Source of the DNA: an uncultured Bacteroidales bacterium
GTDB taxonomy: Bacteria > Bacteroidota > Bacteroidia > Bacteroidales > Paludibacteraceae
NCBI GenBank assembly: GCA_903911085.1
Contig: CAIWCC010000049.1
Span: 1 to 47,075, forward strand
Reading direction: 5' to 3'
DNA: 47,075 nucleotides
Shown: positions 32,340 to 42,333 of the stretch, piece after piece
Layout: the number at the start of each line of letters is the position of its first letter
How positions within the stretch are numbered: the stretch's first letter is position 1
The notes under the pieces: generated by a model
What the model saw: only the letters and a program-made list of their open reading frames with translations
What the model was told of the DNA's origin: nothing
Databases searched by the model: none
Position numbers and translations under genes: made by a program

Positions 32340-35300
32340 ATGACAAAACTACTATTATTTTTTGGAAACTACAAAAAGTTTCCTGCACATGATGTGCGTA
32401 AATTTGGATTTATTATCTCATTTGCTGTTTTGACAACGTTTTCTGCCATTGCTCAGCAAATAGAAATTAAAGGTAGAATTCTTGACGAGAATTCAAAAAC
32501 TTCGATTATTGGAGCAACCATTAAGCTAAAAGGGCAAAAAGGTGCTACTGTTACCGATGCAAATGGAAACTTTAAACTTAATGTAAAAAACATTCCATTA
32601 ACTTTAATTGTAAGTAGCACAGGCTATAAAAATCAAGAAATTGATGTGTATGAAAACGAACCAACCACTATTTATCTTTTAGAAGACATAAATCTGTTGA
32701 ATTCGGTTGTAGTGACAGGTTATGTTCAAACAAAGAAGAATGCAAAGTCAAGTTCCATCACTGAGATTAAATCGGATCAACTAAAAAGTATTGCTGGTGC
32801 AAGTTTTAGCGAACAATTACAAGGACAAGCACCAGGGCTTTTGGTGTCGAATAATTCAGGTACGCCTGGTTCAAGCGTTTTTGTACGTTTACGTGGAACG
32901 ACTTCAATTAATGCTGGAAATGACCCACTGTATGTAGTTGATGGCGTTCCGATTAATGGTAAAACCCTTCAAACAATCAGTATTGGTGGTCAAACTACCA
33001 GTCCTATTTCGGATATTAACCCTGCTGATATTGAAAGTGTGGAAGTTTTGAAAGATGCTAATGCCACTGCTGTTTATGGTGCTCGTGGTGCCAATGGTGT
33101 AATTCTGATTACTACTAAACGTGGAGTAAACAATTCAAAAACAAAAGTTAGCCTCGATGCTCAATATGGTTTTGCAAAAGCTGCCAAATTATGGGATTTA
33201 GCAAGCGGTCCTGAACATGCTCAAATACTAAATGAAGCTTGGATTAACGATGGCAAACCAGCTTCTACAAGACCATACCGTCCAGTGAGCGAAGGTGGCT
33301 TAGGAAATCCTGAAGATCAGCAAACTTATGATCGTCAAAGCCTTATATTTAGAACTGCTGCCACCCAAACCTATAATCTTTCGGTAAATGGTGGTGATGC
33401 CAAAACTTCATTCTACATTGGAGGTGGATATACTTCGCAAGAAGCAATTGTAAAAACTCAGGATTTTAAACGATACAATTTCCGCTTTAATCTCGACCAC
33501 AAAATAAACAAACAATTTTCGGTTGGAACAAGTAATTCTGTAGGTTATTCAATCCGTTCGTTGTCACGTACAGCCAATAGTCCAAAAGGAATTCTTCAGG
33601 CAAGTGTACATAATACCACTTTGCAACCTATTTATAACACTGATGGTTCGTATGCTCGTTATGGTATTTTCGATAATGTAGATGCATTGATTGCTAACAA
33701 CAACCATCATGCTTATGGATTGCGCTCCATCAATAATTTGTATGGTAAATTGAATATTCTGGAAAACCTGTCTTTCAAATCATCGATTAGCACAGATTTA
33801 AATAACTATCACGAAAAAAGATATTTTAATTCACAATTGTCGGATGGTCAACCAAGCGGTGTGGCAACAGATGCTACTAGTATTGATCAAAGTTGGACTG
33901 CCGAACAATTATTGAACTATTTTACCACTATCAATGATAAACATTTCCTATCGGTGTTTTTGGGAAACACGGTTCAAAAACGCAATTACCAGCAACAAAC
34001 AATCAACGGCTCAAGTTTTCCGAGCGATCAATTTCAAACAATTTCATCTGCTGCAATAACTTCTGCTACTACAAGTGCTTCTTCATCGGGTTTACTTTCA
34101 TACTTTGGGGGTACAAACTACAGTTTCGATAACAAGTATAGTGTGGATGCCAATGTACGTGCAGATGCATCATCACGTTTTGGTAAAGCCAACCAATGGG
34201 CTTATTTTCCTTCGGTAGGTGCTGCATGGCGTATTGGCGAGGAAAAATTTATTAAGAAAAATGCGAAATTTATCAATGAACTAAAATTAAAAGGAAGTAT
34301 AGGTTGGACTGGTAATCAGGATATTGACGATTTTGCTTCGTTAGGACTTTGGAATGGTGGCGCAAACTATGTGGATGCTGCCGGTATTTCCAACTCACAA
34401 TTGAGCAATCCTGATTTGAAATGGGAAACTACACGTCAATGGAACATTGGACTTGAAGCATCTTTATTGAAAGACAGACTTTCGTTTGAGGTAAATTATT
34501 ACAATAAATACACTACCGATTTATTATTGAACGTGCCTATTGCCGGCAAAACAGGTTTTTCATCAACCATTCAGAACATTGGCGAAATGAGCAACAAAGG
34601 TTTTGAGTTTGTAATAACATCGAAAAATATTAAAACAAAAGATTTTGAATGGGGAACTTCGTTTCAAATATCGCAAAATAAAAACTTAGTTGAAAAATTA
34701 CCTATTTCATTCTCACAATATTCTAGAGATTGGGTGCGGTTGCAAGAAGGTTCTCCAATGTATTCGTTCTGGTTGTACAAACAGCTTTCAGTCGATCCTC
34801 AAACCGGAAATGCTGTATATGAAGATGTTACAAAAGATGGAAAAATTACCACTGACGATCGTCAGATTGTAGGAAATGCATGGCCAACTTTTACAGGAGG
34901 ACTCACGAATACAGCTAGGTATAAAGGATTTGATTTATCGGCGTTGATATATTTTTCAGTGGGTAATAAGGTGTTCAATATGAACCGTTTTTTTCAGGAA
35001 CATGGTGGCGTTCGCGGTACAAACTGGGGATTGTTGGCAAGTCAAATGAGACGGTGGCAAAAACCGGGTGATATTACCGATATACCCCGTGCTTCAACTG
35101 TTCAAAACCCTGATGGTAGTTATAATAATGATTATCAAAGCAGTCGCTTTCTCGAAGATGGTTCTTTCTTAAGACTTCGCAATGTTTCGTTAGGTTATTC
35201 AATCCCAAAAGCTCTAATTTCAAAATTAGGATTAAACAAGTTGAGGTTTTATGCAAATGGAACTAATTTACTGACGCTTACTAAATATTCAGGAGCAGAT

Positions 35301-35411
35301 CCTGAAGGAAATACAGCAGCCGATCAGACCAATGGAACCGTTCAAGGACTTGATTTTGCCATTCCACCACAACCACGTCAAATTATATTTGGAGTTAATG
35401 TAACATTTTAA
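32340..35411 (+). CDS. SusC/RagA-type TonB-linked outer-membrane transporter
   Basis: A 1023-residue SusC-family receptor. A long N-terminal signal region (to about residue 40, ending SAIAQQ) is followed by the carboxypeptidase-D-like regulatory domain (IEIKGRILDENSKTSIIGAT), then the plug (VVVTGYVQTKKNAKSSSITE, FVRLRGTTSINAGNDPLYVV, IESVEVLKDANATAVYGARGANGVILITTKRG). The barrel ends in IIFGVNVTF. With the SusD lipoprotein it forms a pedal-bin uptake complex driven by TonB. The neighbours are peptidases rather than glycoside hydrolases, so the substrate is more likely a peptide or amino-acid conjugate than a glycan. Confidence 0.95.
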   Translation: MTKLLLFFGNYKKFPAHDVRKFGFIISFAVLTTFSAIAQQIEIKGRILDENSKTSIIGATIKLKGQKGATVTDANGNFKLNVKNIPLTLIVSSTGYKNQEIDVYENEPTTIYLLEDINLLNSVVVTGYVQTKKNAKSSSITEIKSDQLKSIAGASFSEQLQGQAPGLLVSNNSGTPGSSVFVRLRGTTSINAGNDPLYVVDGVPINGKTLQTISIGGQTTSPISDINPADIESVEVLKDANATAVYGARGANGVILITTKRGVNNSKTKVSLDAQYGFAKAAKLWDLASGPEHAQILNEAWINDGKPASTRPYRPVSEGGLGNPEDQQTYDRQSLIFRTAATQTYNLSVNGGDAKTSFYIGGGYTSQEAIVKTQDFKRYNFRFNLDHKINKQFSVGTSNSVGYSIRSLSRTANSPKGILQASVHNTTLQPIYNTDGSYARYGIFDNVDALIANNNHHAYGLRSINNLYGKLNILENLSFKSSISTDLNNYHEKRYFNSQLSDGQPSGVATDATSIDQSWTAEQLLNYFTTINDKHFLSVFLGNTVQKRNYQQQTINGSSFPSDQFQTISSAAITSATTSASSSGLLSYFGGTNYSFDNKYSVDANVRADASSRFGKANQWAYFPSVGAAWRIGEEKFIKKNAKFINELKLKGSIGWTGNQDIDDFASLGLWNGGANYVDAAGISNSQLSNPDLKWETTRQWNIGLEASLLKDRLSFEVNYYNKYTTDLLLNVPIAGKTGFSSTIQNIGEMSNKGFEFVITSKNIKTKDFEWGTSFQISQNKNLVEKLPISFSQYSRDWVRLQEGSPMYSFWLYKQLSVDPQTGNAVYEDVTKDGKITTDDRQIVGNAWPTFTGGLTNTARYKGFDLSALIYFSVGNKVFNMNRFFQEHGGVRGTNWGLLASQMRRWQKPGDITDIPRASTVQNPDGSYNNDYQSSRFLEDGSFLRLRNVSLGYSIPKALISKLGLNKLRFYANGTNLLTLTKYSGADPEGNTAADQTNGTVQGLDFAIPPQPRQIIFGVNVTF

Positions 35412-35427
35412 AAGATAAAGAACAATT

Positions 35428-36795
35428 ATGAAAGCGAACAATATATTGAAATATAGTTATAAAGCATTTTTTATAAGTGCAATCCTATTACTTAATTCGT
35501 GCAGCGATATTCTCGATTTAAATCCACAGCAATCGGTTTCAGATGCTTCGGCAGTAGTAGATAAAAAATCAGCAGAAGCCGCTCTGGCAGGAGCTTACGA
35601 TAAATTACAAGCAACAAGTTATTACGGATCTGAATTTGTAGCTGCTGCATATTTAGCTGGAAATGATGTGAAATGGTCAGGTTCATTGAATTATTACCGT
35701 GCATTTAACGATCATTCATATCAGTCGGATAATACATCTGTGGGTTCAGTTTGGTATGCAATTTATGCTACTTTACGAGCTGCCAATCAGGTAATTGATA
35801 AAACCTCAGCTCTATCATCAACTGTTTTAGTAGTTGCAGATAAAAATAGAATTGTGGGTGAAGCCTATTTTATCAGAGCGTTGTCATTATTCGATTTGGG
35901 CAGAACGTTCGGAAATGTGCCTATTATTACCAAAGGAACAATAACTGCCAACGATTTTGATGGAGTTAAGCAAAGTACACAAGCTCAAGTTTATGCACAA
36001 GTTATTACCGATTTGCAAACTGCACTTTCGTTGTTGCCCGAAACTGTAAATCGTGGCAGAGCAACCAAAAATACAGCCCGCGCTTTGTTATCAAGAGTAT
36101 ATCTGTATTCGGAAAATTGGGAACAAGCTGAAGCTTATGCATCACTCTTAATTGCAAAAAACACAGATTATCAATTGGTTGATTATCCTACTTTTTTTCA
36201 AAACAAACTTTCTAAAGAATCAATTTTCGAACTGCAATTCAGTACATCTGATAAAAATGCACATTATTACCAATGGTTGACTTCGGCAAAAGGTGGAAGG
36301 CACGAATGGGCTCCAACCGAAGCCATTGTAACTTTATTGAATGATCCTACTGTAGGTGGAACACGTAAAGCCTTGGTAAAAGATGAATCAACAGCAACCA
36401 ACCCGAAGTTTTATGTGGGTTATTTGTATTGGAGAACAACTGGTGATGATCCGGCTTATATTTTACGTATTGCCGAACAATACCTTATCAGAGCTGAAGC
36501 GCGCGCAAAAAAAGCAACTCCAGATTTAGTAGGTGCCCTTAGTGACTTGAATGCGGTGAGAACCCGAGCTACCGTTGCAACTTTGAGCGGTCTTAGTCAG
36601 TCAGACCTTATTCTTGCCATTGAAAAAGAAAATCGTGTGGAATTTGCTTTCGAAGCACATTATTGGTTCGACTTGGTTCGTACTAAAAGGGCAAATGCAG
36701 TTTTGGGTGTAACCGATACCCGTAAATGGATTTTCCCAATTCCGTACAACGATTTGCAAGCAGATAAGGATTTGGTTCAAAATCCAAGTTATTAA
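35428..36795 (+). CDS. SusD/RagB-type outer-membrane lipoprotein
   Basis: A 455-residue SusD-family protein. The lipobox LLLNSC (Cys about residue 25) marks lipidation and surface display. The N-terminal part DILDLNPQQSVSDASAVVDK and the TPR-like segment VGEAYFIRALSLFDLGRTFG are standard, as is the C-terminal RVEFAFEAHYWFDLVRTKRA with PIPYNDLQADKDLVQNPSY. It captures ligand and closes the SusC channel. It starts 16 nt after susC. Confidence 0.95.
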   Translation: MKANNILKYSYKAFFISAILLLNSCSDILDLNPQQSVSDASAVVDKKSAEAALAGAYDKLQATSYYGSEFVAAAYLAGNDVKWSGSLNYYRAFNDHSYQSDNTSVGSVWYAIYATLRAANQVIDKTSALSSTVLVVADKNRIVGEAYFIRALSLFDLGRTFGNVPIITKGTITANDFDGVKQSTQAQVYAQVITDLQTALSLLPETVNRGRATKNTARALLSRVYLYSENWEQAEAYASLLIAKNTDYQLVDYPTFFQNKLSKESIFELQFSTSDKNAHYYQWLTSAKGGRHEWAPTEAIVTLLNDPTVGGTRKALVKDESTATNPKFYVGYLYWRTTGDDPAYILRIAEQYLIRAEARAKKATPDLVGALSDLNAVRTRATVATLSGLSQSDLILAIEKENRVEFAFEAHYWFDLVRTKRANAVLGVTDTRKWIFPIPYNDLQADKDLVQNPSY

Positions 36796-36904
36796 ATTTC
36801 TGTTTGTTTCAATGAATTGTTTGTGTCTCATTTCAATTTTGACTTGAGATACAAACTAATTCTAATATATTTCTATGATATTCATTTAATATAATTATAA
36901 CATA

Positions 36905-38212
36905 ATGATAAATAACATACTACCTCAAATAAACAGGATAAATTTTTATTCAATTAATTTCAAAAGATTATTACTGTTTGGCCTTTTGGGATTGGTTGGT
37001 GTCATAAACTTCGTTACATTGGGTCAAACAAATGATGCACCAAATCCAATAATTAAAACTCAATCTGCAAAAAATAACATAAAAGGTAGAACACTTAACG
37101 ATTTCTTGTTGCTTAGACGTAATGCACTTTTGCAATTGCAAAAAACGCCAAGCGATCAAATTCAACCACTGATTTTGAAAGCTACTACCACAGCCGAACA
37201 GCGTTCTGGTGTTCGACGTATTCGCATTCGTGGTCATCAATTAATAAGTGATAGCGATTATTCGTATGCAGGTTACAGTCTAGGACAAGGTTCACCTGAA
37301 TCGGCACTTACGGTTATTGCTAGCGATATTGCCGACACATACATAAGTCAGGCCGCACTTAAAGGTGTGTCAATCGATTCGCTCGGAGTATCTATCACCT
37401 CGCTGCCCGATTCGGTTAAACCTGCAAAACGCATTGTGTATCCACATAATTTGCTTTATACAATCTATGTGAAATCATCTGCCACTGATAAACAATTGGA
37501 AGAATTACGACAATTGACGGAGAAAAATTCCCCAATATTCAAACTTATATCAACCAAACAAGCGATTAAAGGAGATATTGATTATAAACAATCTCCAATA
37601 AATTTAGTGGCTGAAATTCCTTATCAGCCAGGTTTGCGCGAATATTTGAAATATAAACGGGCAGCAGTTTTGTGGCGAAACGAACGCAGTAAATCAAACC
37701 CCGAACCAAAAATTGAAAAGCTGCCAGAGCTCGACCGGTTGCATGTAGAAGTTGACCCAGCAACAGGTGTGCGCCGACTTCATATACGGTATTTTAATCT
37801 TATTCATGATAATCCTTCCTATTTGGCTGGAAATGATTTAGGCCCAAGTGCAAGCGAACATCAATTAGCAGTCATTACAAGCTGCATTACTCACATTACT
37901 GAAATACAGGCTGCTTCGCAAAATATTATACTCGATTCATTGTCGGTAAGTGTTGAAGGCACAGTTGATTTACGTGCAGGACGCAAGGGATTTGAAAATG
38001 TGCCACCTTATTTACACGATATTCATTACACGTTGCATGTAAGTTCGCCACATACTTACAAAGAAATAGTAGCATTACGCGATGCAGTTGAAGCTGTATG
38101 TCCCATTTACAACTTGATAATTAATGAACAAAAAATTAATGGACGAATAGTTCGCGGAAATCCCGATGCATATCGTGTCCATCCACAATATTTTTATCAA
38201 TTTATACAATAA
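36905..38212 (+). CDS. Exported tandem OsmC-domain protein
   Basis: A 435-residue protein with two OsmC-like domains behind an N-terminal hydrophobic segment (RLLLFGLLGLVGVINFVTLG, about residues 21-40). Domain 1 (about 100-225) has the fold pattern but lacks both redox cysteines (VIASDIADTY, KNSPIFKL). Domain 2 (about 285-425) keeps them: LGPSASEHQLAVITSCITHI and VEAVCPIYNLII. OsmC/YhfA proteins reduce organic peroxides or act on thiols. An envelope-located two-domain form with one inactive half is unusual. It lies between SusD and the peptidases in a probably sulfur-regulated operon, so handling of a thiol or sulfur compound in the periplasm is a reasonable guess. Confidence 0.75.
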   Translation: MINNILPQINRINFYSINFKRLLLFGLLGLVGVINFVTLGQTNDAPNPIIKTQSAKNNIKGRTLNDFLLLRRNALLQLQKTPSDQIQPLILKATTTAEQRSGVRRIRIRGHQLISDSDYSYAGYSLGQGSPESALTVIASDIADTYISQAALKGVSIDSLGVSITSLPDSVKPAKRIVYPHNLLYTIYVKSSATDKQLEELRQLTEKNSPIFKLISTKQAIKGDIDYKQSPINLVAEIPYQPGLREYLKYKRAAVLWRNERSKSNPEPKIEKLPELDRLHVEVDPATGVRRLHIRYFNLIHDNPSYLAGNDLGPSASEHQLAVITSCITHITEIQAASQNIILDSLSVSVEGTVDLRAGRKGFENVPPYLHDIHYTLHVSSPHTYKEIVALRDAVEAVCPIYNLIINEQKINGRIVRGNPDAYRVHPQYFYQFIQ

Positions 38213-38218
38213 GAAAAG

Positions 38219-39679
38219 ATGAAAAAAATAATAATATTCGCTTTAGCAATCTCGTTTTCAAGCATTTTTAGCTTTGCAGCTAAGCCAAAGCAAGTAAAAG
38301 ATGGAAGCGAGATTGCAATTGATTATTTAAACAAATCGGTTTCGATTTATGACAAACTTCAAAAGTTAATCTGGCGTGAAGCCGAATTGGGTTTCATCGA
38401 AACCAATAGTTCTAATTTACTTCAAAAGCAATTGAAAGAAAATGGTTTTTCTGTTGAAGCCAGTGTGGCAGGAATGCCAACGGCATTTGTGGCAACTTAT
38501 GGAAGTGGAAGTCCAGTGATAGGCATATTGGCTGAATATGATGCACTTCCTGGTTTGTCACAAGATACTGTGCCTTTTATTAAACCACTTGTTCAAGGAG
38601 GTAACGGTCATGGTTGCGGTCATAATTTATTTGGAGTAGGTTCTACTGCTGGAGCTATAGCCATTAAACAATGGTTAGAGCAAACAAAACATTCAGGCAC
38701 AATAAAAGTATTTGGTTCACCAGCCGAAGAAGGTGGAGGTGGAAAAGTATATTTGGTACGTGAAGGAGCTTTCAAAGGAGTAGATGTAGTGCTCGATTGG
38801 CATCCTGGTGGTGGAAATAAAGTGAGTACCGAAACCGGAACAGCCATTCAAATGGTAGATTTTAATTTCTACGGAAAATCAGCCCATGCTGCAGGAAGTC
38901 CGGATAAAGGACGTTCGGCTTTGGATGCGGTTGAATCATTTGATTATATGGTTAATATGCTTCGTGAGCATGTACCTTCATCTTCGCGCATTCACTATAT
39001 TATTGCCAATGGCGGTGAAGCACCCAATGTAGTTCCAGCCTATGCGCGGGTATCATATTATATAAGAAGTCCGAAAAGAGAAACATTGAAGGAATTGACT
39101 ACTTGGATAAATCAGGCAGCTCAAGGTGCGGCTATTGGGACTCAAACTACAGTTAAAGCTGAAATAATTTCAGGGTTTTACGAACGATTATACAACAAAT
39201 CGTTAGCAAAACTGGTACAGCAAAAACTCGAAAAAGTAGGTGGCGTAATTTACAATCAACGCGAAACTGTTTTTGCAAATGAAATCGTTAAAAGCCTAAA
39301 CGAAAAAGATACTATCTTGCAAAATGCTATAAAAGTAAAACCATTGGCAGAAGAAAAACCATCGCTTGGTGGCGGTTCTTCGGATGTAGGCGATGTGAGT
39401 TGGAATGTACCAACAGTAAGTTTTTCAGTAGCAGGTTTTGTTCCTGGAAGTGCAGGCCATAGTTGGCAAAATGTAGCAGCTGCAGGTTCAACCATTGGCA
39501 CTAAAGCCGCTATTAATGCTGCCAAAGTATTTTCGTTTACTGCTATCGATTTATTTAGCAACCCCAAACTAATTGAAGAAGCAAAGCAAGAATTTGACAA
39601 ACGCCGTGGCACTGATTTTAAATACGAGTCTTTGTTAGGCAATAGGGCGCCAGCATTGGATTATAGAGTAAAGAAATAA
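38219..39679 (+). CDS. Exported M20-family amidohydrolase (AbgB-like)
   Basis: A 486-residue zinc amidohydrolase with a signal peptide (MKKIIIFALAISFSSIFSFA). The M20 pattern is present: GILAEYDALPGLSQ, NGHGCGHNLFGVGS and FGSPAEEGGGGKVYL supply metal ligands and the catalytic Glu, and FYGKSAHAAGSPDKGRSALD belongs to the dimerisation/lid region. Relatives such as AbgB cleave p-aminobenzoyl-glutamate, and others split N-acyl amino acids. Here it would act in the periplasm. It begins 6 nt after the OsmC gene, so the two are tightly linked. Confidence 0.9.
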   Translation: MKKIIIFALAISFSSIFSFAAKPKQVKDGSEIAIDYLNKSVSIYDKLQKLIWREAELGFIETNSSNLLQKQLKENGFSVEASVAGMPTAFVATYGSGSPVIGILAEYDALPGLSQDTVPFIKPLVQGGNGHGCGHNLFGVGSTAGAIAIKQWLEQTKHSGTIKVFGSPAEEGGGGKVYLVREGAFKGVDVVLDWHPGGGNKVSTETGTAIQMVDFNFYGKSAHAAGSPDKGRSALDAVESFDYMVNMLREHVPSSSRIHYIIANGGEAPNVVPAYARVSYYIRSPKRETLKELTTWINQAAQGAAIGTQTTVKAEIISGFYERLYNKSLAKLVQQKLEKVGGVIYNQRETVFANEIVKSLNEKDTILQNAIKVKPLAEEKPSLGGGSSDVGDVSWNVPTVSFSVAGFVPGSAGHSWQNVAAAGSTIGTKAAINAAKVFSFTAIDLFSNPKLIEEAKQEFDKRRGTDFKYESLLGNRAPALDYRVKK

Positions 39680-39701
39680 GTTGAAACAAAATATTAAAGG
39701 T

Positions 39702-42269
39702 ATGAAAAAAAAATACAGTGTTATTTTATCAGTTTTACTGTCATTGTTTGTTGTAGCAAGCAATGTTTCAGCCGAGAAAACTGCATATTATTACGGAAAA
39801 GAAATCAAATTCAACCCGCAAATCCCATCACCTGAACAGTTTTTGGGATACGAGATTGGAACGAGAATTACTGAGCATGCTCGTGTCAATGAGTATTTTG
39901 AGAAATTAGCCTCACTTTCAGAGCGAGCCAAAGTGATTGAAATCGGTAAAACAAATGAAGGTCGCAAAATCAAAATTCTTGTAATATCTACACCCGACAA
40001 TATTAAAAAACTGAATCAAATTCAAAACGAACGCGTCAAAGTACGCTCTGGTGAAAAGTTGAATAATACTCCGCTTATCGTTTTTCTAGGTTATAGCGTA
40101 CATGGAAACGAGGCATCGGGAACTGAAGCATCACTTTTATCAGCCTATTATTTGGTTGCTGCCGAAAACGAAAACTTGAAAAACGAATTGAAAAATGGAG
40201 TCTATTTAATTGATCCACTCCGCAATCCAGATGGTCACGAACGCTTTGTTTCATGGGTAAACTCAAATTTAAGCGTGAATATTATCAACGATTCACCTTT
40301 CGATCGTGAACATACCGAAGCTTGGCCAGGTGGTCGTGGAAACCATTATTGGTTCGACTTAAATCGTGATTGGGTGAATACCGTGAATCCTGAAAGTAAA
40401 GCACGTGTGGCTTTTTATCAGGGTTGGTTGCCTCACGTTCAGGTCGATCATCACGAAATGGGTGCAAACAGTACTTTCTTTTTTGAACCAACAAACCCGA
40501 ATGGAAACGAAAGTGCTTTTGTGCCTCAGTTAACTTATCAAATCAATAAACTCTTTGGCGATTATTATGCCAAAGCACTGAATAAAATAGGTTCGTTGTA
40601 TTATACCAAAGAAGGTTATGATAATAAAAATCCGACTTTTGGCTCAACCTATCCCGATTATAATGGTGGCGTAGGAATTCTGTTTGAACAGGGATCTTCG
40701 CGTGGAATTATTCAAAAATCTGAAAATGGACCATTGACTTTCAGCCATACTATTCTAAATCAACTTACTGCCAGCTTTGCTTCGGTGGATGCTGCAAACG
40801 GAAATAAAGACCAATTATTTAAGTTACAAGAGCAATATTATACAGCTTATAAAACCGATAAAGAGGCAGTGAAATCTTTCATTGTTGGTGATTCTTATGA
40901 TAATACACGGTTGGAAAATTTCATTAACCTGTTGCTGCGTCACCATTTGGATGTTTACCAAAATAACACTGATGTAACACTTAACGGTGTGAAATATGAA
41001 AAAGGAAAATCCTTTATTGTACCTGTTGGACAACCTAATAGCGCATTAGTAAAAATCATTTTCGATAGTAAAATAGATTACAAAGATGCTTCAGCCTTGG
41101 GATATGGTGCTGGGTTCTCGGTAGCTTACTCAAGCGGTTTGCCATACACCGAAACTCTACAGCCAACAAAAGGATCAAAAGTGGAATCATTGCCAATTAA
41201 AACTGTAAACCTACTCCAAAAATCGGATTATGCCTATTTAATTGATTATAGAGATTCAAAAGTCTCAAAGTCGGTTCTTAAACTGCTATCAAAGAATGTT
41301 TTAGTGAAAACAACATTCAAACCATTTACCAATGTAGTTGAAAATGGTTCAAAAGATTTTTCATATGGAAGTTTACTTATTCCTGTCCAAGGTCAGAAAC
41401 TATCTTCGGATGAACTATTTGCAACATTAAAAGAAGTGAGCACAAGTGATAATATTGAGGTTATTCCTGTTTCAACTGGTTATAGTCTGAAAGGCATTGA
41501 CTTGGGAAGTAGTAATTTTAAACTGGTAGAGAAACCGAAAGTACTTATTTTATCGGGCACCGGCACATCATCGTCCGAAGTGGGTGAAGTTTGGCATCTT
41601 TTCGACCAAAAACTTCAATATCCATTAGTTCGTGCAGAACTAACTAATTCACGCCGAATTGATTATAATGAATTCAATCGCATTGTATTAACTAGTGGAG
41701 ATTATAGCAAGCCATTGGCTGAGAAATTGAAAGTTTGGGTTGAAAATGGTGGTACGCTTATTACATTTAATTCAGCGTCTAAATGGGCTATTGAAAATGG
41801 TATTGCTGCCGAAAAATTAGTGAGTGAAAAAACTGATTCTACAAAAACCACTCAGCGAATTCCTTATGCATTGGCCGAAGAAAATGAAGCCACCAAAAGA
41901 ATTCCAACATCTATTTTCGAAACAAATATTGATATCACACATCCGCTTGGATTTGGTTTTACTTCTGCTAAACTACCAGTTATTCGCGAATCGTCAATAT
42001 TCATTAAACCATCTAAGTCAGCCTATTCAACTGTTTCTTTATACACCGAAAATCCATTGCTTAACGGTTATATCTCTGATGACAATTTGAAAAAGCTTAA
42101 ATCATCTGCTTCATTATTGGTAAGCAATTCAGGAAGTGGCCGTGTAGTGCTTTTTGCCGAAGACCCGGTATTTCGTGGTATTTGGGATGGCACAACGCGC
42201 TTGTTTATAAATGCTATAATTTTTGGTGATAATATTACAAATGTGGGAAGAAATAGGGATGCAAATTAG
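39702..42269 (+). CDS. Exported M14-family zinc carboxypeptidase
   Basis: An 855-residue protein from the ATG at 39702 (MKKKYSVILSVLLSLFVVAS, signal peptide to about residue 25). The frame could extend to a TTG at 39681, but the signal peptide fits the ATG. The M14 catalytic domain covers about residues 60-370, with the zinc pair in GYSVHGNEASGTEA, the arginine region LIDPLRNPDGHERF, DLNRDW, and HVQVDHHEMGANSTFFFEP. The second half is beta-rich, with a glutamine-amidotransferase-like segment (KVLILSGTGTSSSEVGEVWH). It would release C-terminal amino acids from peptides in the periplasm or outside the cell. Confidence 0.9.
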   Translation: MKKKYSVILSVLLSLFVVASNVSAEKTAYYYGKEIKFNPQIPSPEQFLGYEIGTRITEHARVNEYFEKLASLSERAKVIEIGKTNEGRKIKILVISTPDNIKKLNQIQNERVKVRSGEKLNNTPLIVFLGYSVHGNEASGTEASLLSAYYLVAAENENLKNELKNGVYLIDPLRNPDGHERFVSWVNSNLSVNIINDSPFDREHTEAWPGGRGNHYWFDLNRDWVNTVNPESKARVAFYQGWLPHVQVDHHEMGANSTFFFEPTNPNGNESAFVPQLTYQINKLFGDYYAKALNKIGSLYYTKEGYDNKNPTFGSTYPDYNGGVGILFEQGSSRGIIQKSENGPLTFSHTILNQLTASFASVDAANGNKDQLFKLQEQYYTAYKTDKEAVKSFIVGDSYDNTRLENFINLLLRHHLDVYQNNTDVTLNGVKYEKGKSFIVPVGQPNSALVKIIFDSKIDYKDASALGYGAGFSVAYSSGLPYTETLQPTKGSKVESLPIKTVNLLQKSDYAYLIDYRDSKVSKSVLKLLSKNVLVKTTFKPFTNVVENGSKDFSYGSLLIPVQGQKLSSDELFATLKEVSTSDNIEVIPVSTGYSLKGIDLGSSNFKLVEKPKVLILSGTGTSSSEVGEVWHLFDQKLQYPLVRAELTNSRRIDYNEFNRIVLTSGDYSKPLAEKLKVWVENGGTLITFNSASKWAIENGIAAEKLVSEKTDSTKTTQRIPYALAEENEATKRIPTSIFETNIDITHPLGFGFTSAKLPVIRESSIFIKPSKSAYSTVSLYTENPLLNGYISDDNLKKLKSSASLLVSNSGSGRVVLFAEDPVFRGIWDGTTRLFINAIIFGDNITNVGRNRDAN

Positions 42270-42333
42270 TGTATAATATCAAGATAGATAATAGATTTTT
42301 TTAAATGACATTTCAAAATTAGTAGTTAATAGA

